A stretch of 64,000 bases of DNA from Embleya sp045207785. Its GTDB lineage: Bacteria; Actinomycetota; Actinomycetes; Streptomycetales; Streptomycetaceae. Location: assembly GCF_045207785.1 (NCBI RefSeq), contig NZ_CP108776.1:6076001-6140000 (forward strand). The letters run 5' to 3'. The position numbers and the translations under genes are program-made. Shown here piece after piece: positions 45,893 through 53,484 of this stretch. Within the stretch, counting starts at the first letter, position 1; each line of letters starts with the position of its first letter. The notes beneath the pieces are model-generated. The model worked only from the letters and a program-made list of their open reading frames with translations, did no database searches and was not told where the DNA came from.

Positions 45893-46726
45893 CTACACCG
45901 GAACGCTGACCAGCGTCGCGCCGTCCGTCGTGCGTACCTCGAAGCGCGCGAGCTGGTCCTTGGGTGTCCACGTGCCGGTGTGCACGACCAGGGGCGCCTC
46001 CGACCCCGGCACGCCGTAGCCCTTGGCCGGGACCATCCAGGTCGAGACCTGCTGTTCCTTGCCGTCCTTGCCGACCGCGACCAGCGAACACCGCAGCGGG
46101 CCGCGCACGTTGGACAACTCCAGGGCGAGGTTGGTGCCCCACCCCTTGCTCTCCAGGCCCAGATGCGCGACCGCACCCGTCGTGGGACTGGTCACCCGGA
46201 TGTTCTGGCCGGTCGCGAAGATGGCCTCCGTCGCGCTCGGTGCGGTCGAGGAGGAGTCGTCCTCGAACCACGCCTTGCCCGCGAGCAGACCCCCGCCGAG
46301 ACCGACCACGAGCAGCGCGACGCACGCGGCGGCGACCAGGAACATCCGTGGCGTCCGCCGGGCGGCCCGCCGCGCGGCGAGATCGGTCACCGGGGCGGAC
46401 CCGGTCTCCGAAGGCGATCGCGCCGGCGGAGCGGCCTCCACCACCGGAGCGGCCTCCACCACCGGAGCGGCCTCGACCACCGGGGCGGTCGCGATCGGCC
46501 GGACCGGCCCGGCCGACCGCTCGGGTTCCCCGACCGGCGGAGGCAGCTCGTACAGGTCTTCGGAACGCAACTCGGTCAGCAGCGTGGCCATGCCGGAAAA
46601 GTCGGCCAACTCCTCGATGCACCGATCGCACGTCGCGAGGTGCTCCTCGAACGCGTCCCGATCGGCCGCCTCCAGCAGGCCGAGCGCGTACGCGCCGACA
46701 TCGGCGTGCTCGGGTTGGACGGTCAT
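45893..46726 (-). CDS. membrane anti-sigma factor with zinc finger
   Basis: A 277-residue protein. The N-terminal anti-sigma zinc-finger has His29, Cys33 and Cys36 (EEHLATCDRCIEEL). A linker carries three VVEAAP repeats (about 83-100), then a membrane helix (128-150) and an extracytoplasmic domain (165-277) resembling the anti-sigma-K domain, with LELSNVRGPLRCSLVAVG. It sequesters the sigma factor whose gene overlaps its start (ATGA), so the pair is co-translated. Confidence 0.88.
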   Translation of the reverse strand: MTVQPEHADVGAYALGLLEAADRDAFEEHLATCDRCIEELADFSGMATLLTELRSEDLYELPPPVGEPERSAGPVRPIATAPVVEAAPVVEAAPVVEAAPPARSPSETGSAPVTDLAARRAARRTPRMFLVAAACVALLVVGLGGGLLAGKAWFEDDSSSTAPSATEAIFATGQNIRVTSPTTGAVAHLGLESKGWGTNLALELSNVRGPLRCSLVAVGKDGKEQQVSTWMVPAKGYGVPGSEAPLVVHTGTWTPKDQLARFEVRTTDGATLVSVPV

Positions 46727-47268
46727 GCCGAAACACCCCTCTCCTCCAGGACGACCCGCAACGCGCGAAGTGCGTAGTACACCCGCGACTTCGCAGTACC
46801 CGCGGGGATGCCGAGTACGTCGGCCGCCTGATTGACAGTACGGTCGCGGAAGAACGTTTCGATCAAAATTTCCCGGTGCGATGCCGACAGCGCGTCGAGC
46901 GCGTCGCCGACCACGACCGAGCGCAGCAGCCGATCGACCTCGTCGCCGGTCGGCAGCGCCGCCAACGGCTCGTCGCCGACCTCCGGCGGCCGGGCCGAAC
47001 GGGCCCGCTGCTCGTCGATGACGAGCCGGCGGGCGACCGTGACCAGCCACGGCAGCAGCGGCGCCGACGGGTCGAGCCGCTCGCGGTTTCGCCAGGCCCT
47101 GACCAGGACCTCCTGCACGCTGTCCTCGGCTCGTTGACGGTCCCCGCCGTTCAGGCGCGAGACGACGGCCAACAGGGGTCGCGAGTATTCGCGATAGAGC
47201 ATCGTGACGAACTTCGTCTCGTCATCCGATGTCCCGCCCTCCGACCCCGGTGCGTCCACATCGGTCAT
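46723..47268 (-). CDS. ECF sigma factor
   Basis: A 181-residue sigma factor: region 2 LYREYSRPLLAVVSRLNGGD near 24-43 and DSVQEVLVRAWR near 49-60; region 4 SASHREILIETFFRDRTVNQ near 128 and PAGTAKSRVYYALRAL near 156. ATG 47268 begins MTDVDAPG; the frame is open to 47328. It overlaps the membrane anti-sigma gene by 4 nt and is likely autoregulated. The 163-bp gap upstream must hold its promoter. Confidence 0.9.
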   Translation of the reverse strand: MTDVDAPGSEGGTSDDETKFVTMLYREYSRPLLAVVSRLNGGDRQRAEDSVQEVLVRAWRNRERLDPSAPLLPWLVTVARRLVIDEQRARSARPPEVGDEPLAALPTGDEVDRLLRSVVVGDALDALSASHREILIETFFRDRTVNQAADVLGIPAGTAKSRVYYALRALRVVLEERGVSA

Positions 47269-47431
47269 CTCCGTTCGGCCTCCTCGCCCGGTAGCCGTGA
47301 TCCGAGATCCCGGAACAGGCAACACCATATGGGCTAAGCGGGCCGCGCCCGACGCCGTCCACGGCTCGGCTCCACGCCGGGTGCGCGTCGCCCGCCACGA
47401 CGCCGACTCGGGCGCCGACCCCGGCGCCGAC

Positions 47432-47938
47432 TCAGGCGCCGGCCGGGTCCGGCTCCTCGTCCGGCTCGTTCCCCGGTTCGCCGGACAGCAGTGGACGTTC
47501 GAAGACGGTGCGGAGCACGATCGTGGTGCCGGTGCCGCGGATCACCGGGATCGCGCGGATCCGGTCCAACGCCTCGGCGAGGGCGGTGGTCGAGGCCACT
47601 CGGACCTTGATCCAGTAGCAGTCCTGGCCCGCGACCTCGTGTACCTCCAGCACGCACGGCTCGCGGCGCAGCGCCGCGTCGACCTGATCGCGCGCCTCCC
47701 GGCCGCCGGCGTCGAACCGGAGCGCGACGAACGCGGCGGTGCCGGCGTCCACGCTCTCGGGGGCGAAGTCGGCGTGGTAGCCCCGAATCACGCCGTCGCG
47801 CTCCAACCGCTGGAGTCGATCACGGACCGCGGGCTCGGACAGGTCCACGGACTTCGCGAGCGCGCGGACCGTTCGCCGTCCGTCGTTGCTGAGTGCCCGA
47901 AGCAGGGCGTGGTCGATGTCGTCGAGCTGCCTGGACAC
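47432..47938 (-). CDS. Lrp/AsnC-family regulator
   Basis: A 168-residue regulator with HTH (LAKSVDLSEPAVRDRLQRLE near 28-47) and the RAM ligand domain (about 65-150, VLEVHEVAGQDCYWIKVRVAS). It carries an acidic C-tail. It is divergent from an EamA exporter, so it probably controls export of an amino acid or related metabolite. Confidence 0.9.
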   Translation of the reverse strand: MSRQLDDIDHALLRALSNDGRRTVRALAKSVDLSEPAVRDRLQRLERDGVIRGYHADFAPESVDAGTAAFVALRFDAGGREARDQVDAALRREPCVLEVHEVAGQDCYWIKVRVASTTALAEALDRIRAIPVIRGTGTTIVLRTVFERPLLSGEPGNEPDEEPDPAGA

Positions 47939-48027
47939 CCGTACTCCTTGTTTTCGCCAACGTCGTGGACCTAATCTACAGAGGTATTCAGCAAATCCAC
48001 CTCACTTAAGAAGGTTCGAGGGCTACT
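47939..48027. promoter_or_regulatory. divergent Lrp / EamA promoter region
   Basis: This 89-bp gap is visibly AT-richer than its surroundings (e.g. ACCTAATCTACAGAGGTATT at 47970-47989), as expected for Lrp binding sites. Short ACCT/AGGT half-sites repeat but no long palindrome is present. GAGGG 5 nt before TTG 48028 is the exporter's ribosome site. Confidence 0.45.
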
Positions 48028-49032
48028 TTGGCTCTTCAAGAGAGGAATCGATGGCTGCCCTGGATCGCCCTTGGCATCGTCTGGATCGTCTGGGGCTCGA
48101 CCTACCTGGGCATTCGGTACACCGTCGAGACGATCCCGCCGATGCTCGCCGCCGGCGTCAGGTTCCTGGTCGCGGGGCTGCTGATGTTCGCGTTCGTCGC
48201 CCCGCGCCACGCGCGCGGCGCGGACCGCCCGACGTGGCCGCATCTGCGGTCCGCCGCGATCATCGGCTGCCTGCTCCTGGTCGGCGGCAACGGCCTGGTC
48301 AGCGTCGCCGAACAGCACCTCGACTCGGGGCTCGCGGCGCTGATCGTGGCGACCGTGCCGGTCTGGATGGTGCTGATCAACGCGATCGTGACGCGCACCC
48401 GGATCTCCGCCTCGGTGGTGTTCGCGCTGCTTCTGGGCACGATCGGGATCGCCGTCCTGGTCGGCGGGCCCGGCGGTGACGTGCACGTGGGCTCGGTGGT
48501 GCTGATCCTGATCGCGTCGGTGTTGTGGGCGGCCGGCTCGGTGTACGCGCGCGGCGCACCGCTGCCGAGGCATCCGTTGCTGACGACGTCGATCGAGATG
48601 ATCGCGGCGGGCGTGGTCCTGCTCGTGATCGCGACGGTGCGCGGCGAACCGGGGCGCGTGGTGGTCGCCGACATCTCCACGGCTTCCTGGCTCGGCCTGA
48701 CCTGGTTGATCCTCGCCGGCTCGATGGTCGCCTTCAGCGCGTACGTGTACGCCAACGCCACACTCCCGAACGACACGGTCGCCACCTACGCGTACGTCAA
48801 CCCGGTGATCGCGGTCCTGCTCGGCGCGCTGATCGGCCGCGAGTCGATCGGCCCGAACGTCTACCTCGGCGGCGCGGTGATCGTGGTCTCGGTCGTGCTC
48901 ATCGTGGGCGGCCGCTTCCGCAAACGGCCTGCGGCGCCGGCCCCGGTGCCACCCGACCCGAAGAGCGCGCCGGGAGAGCGCGGGTCGCTCGCCCCGGAGC
49001 GCGCGACCACGCCGACCGAACCCGCCCGCTGA
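48028..49032 (+). CDS. EamA/DMT-family transporter
   Basis: A 334-residue membrane protein with ten predicted helices in two EamA repeats: GIVWIVWGSTYLGIRYTVET near 16-35 and the second repeat starting at ASVLWAAGSVYARG near 166. A Pro-rich tail follows. I keep TTG 48028 as start because GAGGG lies 5 nt upstream and the first helix follows at once. It resembles YedA-like metabolite exporters; the divergent Lrp gene supports an amino-acid-type substrate. Confidence 0.88.
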   Translation: MALQERNRWLPWIALGIVWIVWGSTYLGIRYTVETIPPMLAAGVRFLVAGLLMFAFVAPRHARGADRPTWPHLRSAAIIGCLLLVGGNGLVSVAEQHLDSGLAALIVATVPVWMVLINAIVTRTRISASVVFALLLGTIGIAVLVGGPGGDVHVGSVVLILIASVLWAAGSVYARGAPLPRHPLLTTSIEMIAAGVVLLVIATVRGEPGRVVVADISTASWLGLTWLILAGSMVAFSAYVYANATLPNDTVATYAYVNPVIAVLLGALIGRESIGPNVYLGGAVIVVSVVLIVGGRFRKRPAAPAPVPPDPKSAPGERGSLAPERATTPTEPAR

Positions 49033-49046
49033 CCGGTCCCTCCCAT

Positions 49047-49115
49047 ACCGACACCCGCCCACCCGGCCCACGGAGCCCGAGTCGTCGAGCCGAGCGTGAT
49101 GGGCGGGGTGTCGGT
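49047..49115. terminator. long inverted repeat between convergent genes
   Basis: ACCGACACCCGCCCA at 49047-49061 pairs with TGGGCGGGGTGTCGGT at 49100-49115 with one bulged base, enclosing 38 nt. The right arm reaches 10 nt short of the methyltransferase stop. Confidence 0.6.
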
Positions 49116-49125
49116 CGGGCGCGGG

Positions 49126-50016
49126 TCAGGGTTTGATGCCGACGGCTCCATAGCCCCAGACGTTCTCGACCGCGTCCAGCGGCTCTTCCGGCTCGGCGTC
49201 CGGGTTCCAGTGCGTCCGCAGGCCGGGCTCGACCAGGTCGAAGCCGTCGAACATGGCCAGGATGTCGTCGTAGCTGCGCATGTTCATCTCGGCGGAGGCG
49301 TTCTTCCAGCCGTCGGCGCCCGCGCGGCCCTGGTTCGGGTTGGCGTCGAACGAGGCGTGCGACATCAGCAGCATGCTGCCGGAGGGCAGCGCGGCCCGGA
49401 GCTCGGCGATGATCTCCCGCGGGTTCTCGTCGTCCTTGATGAAATGCAGGATCGCCACCAGCATCAGCGCGACGGGCTCGCCGAAGTCGATGACCTCCAG
49501 CACCTGGGGCGAGGACAGGATGTCCTTGGGCGAGCGCAGATCGGCCTGGGTGAAGGTGGTCCTGCCCGGGCCGCCGTCGGTCATCAGCGCGCGCCCGTGC
49601 ACGAGCACGATCGGGTCGTTGTCGACGTAGGCCACTCGCGCGTCGGGGGCGATCTCGTGTGCCGCCTCGTGCGTGTTGCCGGCGGTCGGGATGCCCGTAC
49701 CGATGTCCAGGAACTGCCGGATGCCCCGACGCGCGGCGTACCGGACGGAGCGGCGCAGGAAGAGTCGATTGAGCTGGAGGGTGACCGGCAGATCGGGGAT
49801 CGTGGCGACGATCGCGTCCGCCGCCGCGCGGTCGACCGCGAAGTTGTTCTTGCCGCCGAGCAGGTAGTCGTAGATCCGTGCGGTGTGCGGGATGCTCGTG
49901 TCGATTCGGGTGGGAGCGTGGTTCTCCACCTCGTCGAGACGGGGCAGGCGCCAAGCCTTCCCGTCGCCGTCGCCCGCGTCCTCCGCTGGTATGGGTGTCA
50001 CGTTCGTACCCTCCAC
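49126..50016 (-). CDS. SAM-dependent methyltransferase, Methyltransf_19 (DUF574) family
   Basis: A 296-residue protein typical of the large actinobacterial DUF574 family: IPHTARIYDYLLGGKNNFAV near 42-61, the SAM motif FLDIGTGIPTAGNTHE near 102-117 and YVDNDPIVLVHG near 130. Substrates are mostly unknown. GTG 50016 is the likely start; a GTG at 50001 is possible. Confidence 0.87.
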   Translation of the reverse strand: MEGTNVTPIPAEDAGDGDGKAWRLPRLDEVENHAPTRIDTSIPHTARIYDYLLGGKNNFAVDRAAADAIVATIPDLPVTLQLNRLFLRRSVRYAARRGIRQFLDIGTGIPTAGNTHEAAHEIAPDARVAYVDNDPIVLVHGRALMTDGGPGRTTFTQADLRSPKDILSSPQVLEVIDFGEPVALMLVAILHFIKDDENPREIIAELRAALPSGSMLLMSHASFDANPNQGRAGADGWKNASAEMNMRSYDDILAMFDGFDLVEPGLRTHWNPDAEPEEPLDAVENVWGYGAVGIKP

Positions 50017-50123
50017 ACAACCGATTCCGTACTCCTGCCGAGACTACTGTGTCCATCCGCCGTTCAGGTGAACCCTGTGGCGCTGTCGCAGAATTGCCTC
50101 GACCGGTGGCCGCGGACGAACCG

Positions 50124-50158
50124 CGGGCCGGTGGCGACCGAATGTCGCCGCCGGCCCG
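50124..50158 (-). terminator. terminator of the CDGSH-globin gene
   Basis: CGGGCCGG at 50124-50131 plus GGCGAC pair with GTCGCC plus CCGGCCCG ending at 50158; one mismatch interrupts a 14-bp stem with a CGAAT loop. It begins 14 nt past the stop of the minus-strand gene. Confidence 0.7.
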
Positions 50159-50171
50159 CCCCCGATCGGCG

Positions 50172-51932
50172 CTATGCCGGATTGCCCTCGGCGATCCAGC
50201 GGGCGAAGGCGTCGACGCGCTCGGCCGGCCAGGCGCCGTCGCACGGCATCGTGCCCTGGCGCAGGCGGGCCAGGATCGCCTCGGCGTGCGTGGTCACGTC
50301 GTCGTGCGACCACAGGTCGAACATGAAGCTCATCGACTTGCGGTCCATCTCGCGAAACAGCGGTTGGATGTGCGCCGCGAAGCCGATCGGCTCGTTCTCG
50401 GCGGGCAGTTCGGTCACGGGTTGCTCCGGGGTGGGGGCGAGGGCGGAGACGCGGGCGCCGGGCGTGGCACCGCACACCCACCACCAGCGGGGGACGGGCA
50501 TGTGCGGCGGCGGGGTGGCGCCCGGCTGGGAGTTCTCCACCGCGATCCGCGAGCCCCACTCGACGTAGCCGGCGAAGGCCGCCCGGAACTCGGCGTCGGT
50601 GGGCAGCCCCGCGTCGTCGGCCGCGCGGCTGATCAACTGGGCCCAGCGGGCCCGCCACTCCTCCTTCAGCGCCTTGCCCGCGTGCTCGGCGACCATGTGG
50701 TCGTAGCCGCCGTACTGCTCGGTGTAGAGCTTGGGGCCGCCGAACGTCTCGACCAGCCAGGCCGCGACGCGCTCGGGGTGATCGGGCGCCATTCGGGCGA
50801 ACAGCGGTGCCAGCAACGGGTCTTGCGGGACGTACTTGTCGTAGAAGATGTGCGTCATGCGGGTCAGCGCGGGCAGCCCGCCGGCCCATTCGTACAGGGT
50901 CGGTTCGGCGGACGGCGGCGGATCGGCGAAGCCGACGTACCAGTGCATCCCGCTACAGAACGGCTTGTTCCGCGAATGGCCGCACCGACACAGGCTGTAG
51001 TGCTCGGTCGACGCGCCGGCGTCGCGCGGTTCGGGCGCGCCGTCCGCGTCCACCAGCGGGATGCCGCCGGTGATCCGGTACGGACCGTCCAGGGACACCT
51101 CGATCGCCGGTTCGCGCTGTTGCGGCGGGGGTTGTTGCCCGTCGAGCAGGTGGCCCAGCGCGCCGGAGGGGCAGGCCCGTACGGTCCGGACGATCTCGTC
51201 CATCCGGCCGCCGGAGGGCGCCACGAACGGCTCCTCCTTCTGCCGGAACACCGACGAGAGCCGGTCCGTACACAGTCCCGAGTGCGCGCAGAGCCCGCGG
51301 TTGTCGGTGACGGTGACCGGGTTGCCCGGGTATTCCTGGCGGTCGTCGGGGACCCGACCGTCCTCCTTGGCGCCGCTGAAGCCGATCCGGGCGTGGCTGC
51401 CGTCGCACAGCGGCTTCGTGTCGGACTCGCCGCACCGGCACAGGGCGGTCTGCGGGAGGACATGGATCGTCTCGCCGAGTCGGTCGGTGACCCGGCTCGC
51501 GTTGGTGACCAGGTACGGTCCGTTCGGCGCCACCTGGATCCGCGGGGGCAACCCGGCCTGGATCTCGGCCAGCTCGGCGACCCGGGCGGTTCGGGCGTCG
51601 TCGTCCTCGGTGAACAGCCAGGCCAGGTGCTGGAGTGCGGCGGCGGCCTCGTGGACGCCGAGCGGCAGGTCGGGCTCGACGCGCAGGCGGGTGACGTCCT
51701 TTGCGAGATCCCACACCCGGTCCGCCGGATCCCCGGTCTCGGCCGGTTCGTCCGAACCGGTCTCGGCGTTGCCGCCGACCGTCACCAGGGCCTCGGTCAG
51801 CGGGCGGAGCACCGAGTCGCGCAGTGGCTCGGCGGCGGTCACATCGGTCATCAGGCCGGTGAGATCCCGGTCCAGGACGCGCGCGCGAGTCAGGACATCC
51901 CGCAAACGCGCCTCGATCGGCGTGCCGGTCAC
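50172..51932 (-). CDS. multidomain iron protein: CDGSH, ferredoxin-like, CDGSH and truncated-globin domains
   Basis: A 586-residue cytoplasmic protein from GTG 51932. In order: an unassigned helical N-domain (1-125, ferritin-like in flavour); CDGSH cluster 1 with Cys165, Cys167, Cys176 and His180; a single-cluster ferredoxin-like domain with Cys215, Cys221 and Cys254 (RACPSGAL); CDGSH cluster 2 with Cys315, Cys317, Cys326 and His330; a group II-like truncated globin (about 341-485) with FGGP and a probable proximal His417; and a C-terminal domain with AAHIQPLFREMD. All cluster ligands are intact. It probably couples Fe-S and haem redox chemistry; function unproven. It is divergent from a TetR gene. 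Confidence 0.82.
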   Translation of the reverse strand: MTGTPIEARLRDVLTRARVLDRDLTGLMTDVTAAEPLRDSVLRPLTEALVTVGGNAETGSDEPAETGDPADRVWDLAKDVTRLRVEPDLPLGVHEAAAALQHLAWLFTEDDDARTARVAELAEIQAGLPPRIQVAPNGPYLVTNASRVTDRLGETIHVLPQTALCRCGESDTKPLCDGSHARIGFSGAKEDGRVPDDRQEYPGNPVTVTDNRGLCAHSGLCTDRLSSVFRQKEEPFVAPSGGRMDEIVRTVRACPSGALGHLLDGQQPPPQQREPAIEVSLDGPYRITGGIPLVDADGAPEPRDAGASTEHYSLCRCGHSRNKPFCSGMHWYVGFADPPPSAEPTLYEWAGGLPALTRMTHIFYDKYVPQDPLLAPLFARMAPDHPERVAAWLVETFGGPKLYTEQYGGYDHMVAEHAGKALKEEWRARWAQLISRAADDAGLPTDAEFRAAFAGYVEWGSRIAVENSQPGATPPPHMPVPRWWWVCGATPGARVSALAPTPEQPVTELPAENEPIGFAAHIQPLFREMDRKSMSFMFDLWSHDDVTTHAEAILARLRQGTMPCDGAWPAERVDAFARWIAEGNPA

Positions 51933-52029
51933 GGGGTGCCGCCCGTGGGTCCGACCGGCGGGATGATGGAACGGTTGAACACGATTGTCACGCTCGATAC
52001 CCCTGTCTCGGTGCGTTGCTGATCCGAAA

Positions 52030-52047
52030 CAATACAGGAGTGTATTG
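52030..52047. promoter_or_regulatory. TetR operator overlapping the ribosome binding site
   Basis: CAATACA at 52030-52036 and TGTATTG at 52041-52047 form a perfect inverted repeat whose spacer GGAG is the Shine-Dalgarno of the TetR gene (ATG 52050). It is an AT-rich site in a GC-rich genome. A repressor bound here would block transcription start or elongation into tetR; it also lies in the CDGSH-globin promoter region. Confidence 0.7.
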
Positions 52048-52049
52048 AA

Positions 52050-52706
52050 ATGGAAAGAGTCAATCGCGGCTCCGGTCGGGCCCGGGACAGTGCGATCGAC
52101 GCCCGGATCCTGGCGGCCGCGCGCCGCCACCTGTCCCGGGACGGCTACGCCGCGATGTCGATCGCGGCCGTCGCCCAGGAGGCGGGCACCACCCGGCAGG
52201 CCCTGTACCGCCGCTGGGCCGGCAAGGCCGAACTCGCCGCGGCGGTGGTCGCGGAGCTAGGGGCGGAGGACGGCGTCGACGTCACCGCCGAGGACCCGTT
52301 CTCGACGCTGGTGGCCGAACTCGTCGACTTCGAACGCGGCGTCTCCCGGCCCGGCCGACTCTCGCTGGTCGGCACGATGTTGCAGGACACCACCGACCCC
52401 GACCTGCGCGCCCGCTATCGCGCCCGGGTGATCGCGCCGCGCCGGGCCCGCCTCCTGGCCGCCTTCGAGGCCGCCCGGCTCCTGGGGCACATCGACCCCG
52501 ACGCCGATCTGGAGATCGCCCTCACCATGTGCACGGGGGCCTGGTACGGCCGTGAACTCGCCGGCGCCCCGGCCCCGGCGGACTGGCCTCGGCGCACGGC
52601 GGCGCTGGTGTGGCGCGCGATGGGCGGCACGGTCCCGGCTCGGAGCGGCGCCGGTGGCGCCGACGGCAAGCCGCCGCATCCGGATCGGCCCGCCGACCAG
52701 GTCTGA
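52050..52706 (+). CDS. TetR/AcrR-family regulator
   Basis: A 218-residue repressor: HTH MSIAAVAQEAGTTRQALYRR near 36-55 (with AGKAEL following) and a TetR_C-type ligand domain. The ATG at 52050 lies 9 nt after GGAG, which is inside a perfect palindrome, the probable autoregulatory site. It is divergent from the CDGSH-globin gene (117-bp gap), its likely target. A 26-bp hairpin follows its stop. Confidence 0.88.
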   Translation: MERVNRGSGRARDSAIDARILAAARRHLSRDGYAAMSIAAVAQEAGTTRQALYRRWAGKAELAAAVVAELGAEDGVDVTAEDPFSTLVAELVDFERGVSRPGRLSLVGTMLQDTTDPDLRARYRARVIAPRRARLLAAFEAARLLGHIDPDADLEIALTMCTGAWYGRELAGAPAPADWPRRTAALVWRAMGGTVPARSGAGGADGKPPHPDRPADQV

Positions 52707-52716
52707 CGCAAGCGTG

Positions 52717-52779
52717 GCGCCACGAGACGAGGACCTCGTCGGTCACCGGGCGGCCGACGAGGTCCTCGTCTCGTGGCGC
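52717..52779. terminator. 26-bp perfect inverted repeat after tetR
   Basis: The 26-nt arms at 52717-52742 (starting GCGCCACGAGACGAGG) and 52754-52779 are exactly complementary around an 11-nt loop. It begins 11 nt after the tetR stop. No U-run follows, so it may be a terminator or a remnant of a mobile palindromic element. Confidence 0.75.
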
Positions 52780-53484
52780 GCCCGCGGGATCGCTCCGATC
52801 ACCGCGCGCTGCGGCGCTCACGCCTTTTCCGCACCATTCATGATTCGTTTCCCAGCGGATTCACTTCCCGATCCGGTGCGGATTCGCCCGGTTCACGGGT
52901 CCCGGCAGTACGACACCCGAAAAAAGATCGTCGGTCCATTCGACGGTCATCCTCCGGGGCGGAAATCACCGGCAGACGCGTGAGAGCGGGTCATCCTGGG
53001 AACTGCCGTTGTACCTGGAGTGCCAATGGATTACCGCGGATCGGATCGGCCATTCACGAACTGTCGGGTTCGCGCAGTGGGAGGGAACGAGCATCGGGAA
53101 CCCACCCTTTCGGCGACCCGGCTCACGGCAGGGCTCCGAGCCGCCGACGCCATCGGTGCCTCGGCTGGGCGCGGTCGGCTCCGGAGCGATCCGGGCGCTG
53201 TCCTGTCGGCAGGACGGCGGTCGGCGTCCGGGCGGCGCGCGTACCGCGCCTCTTGTAAAGCTCTCCCCGAGCCCTCTACGTTGATGCTGCGGTGCTCTCC
53301 AGGGCAATACCGAATGCGTTTCTCCCGGACTTCCGGTCGAGATGTGCGCACCATGCGAGATCATCGGCAGCGTGCCTGACGAGAGTTATCTCGATTCCCG
53401 ATCAGGATCCTCTTCGGTTTTCGTGACCGACCCGTCGAATATACGGAAGTCCCTGTCGCCGCCACGCTAGCGGGAGAGTTTTCT
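52780..53484. other. 705-bp intergenic region upstream of the N-hydroxylase
   Basis: No convincing gene: open frames are short and without coding bias, and the stretch is less G+C-rich than the genes. It must hold the promoter of the N-monooxygenase. I looked for a DtxR/DmdR-type iron box (TTAGGTTAGGCTAACCTAA-like) near 53380-53484 and did not see one. GGGAGAG precedes ATG 53485. Confidence 0.55.

Noticed and set aside
53020..53379. Open frame of 119 codons upstream of the N-hydroxylase
   Set aside because: Weak codon bias, no ribosome site, and several competing short frames in the same stretch.
53380..53484. DtxR/DmdR iron box before the N-hydroxylase
   Set aside because: No 19-bp TTAGGTTAGGCTAACCTAA-like palindrome found; only short unrelated AT-rich runs.
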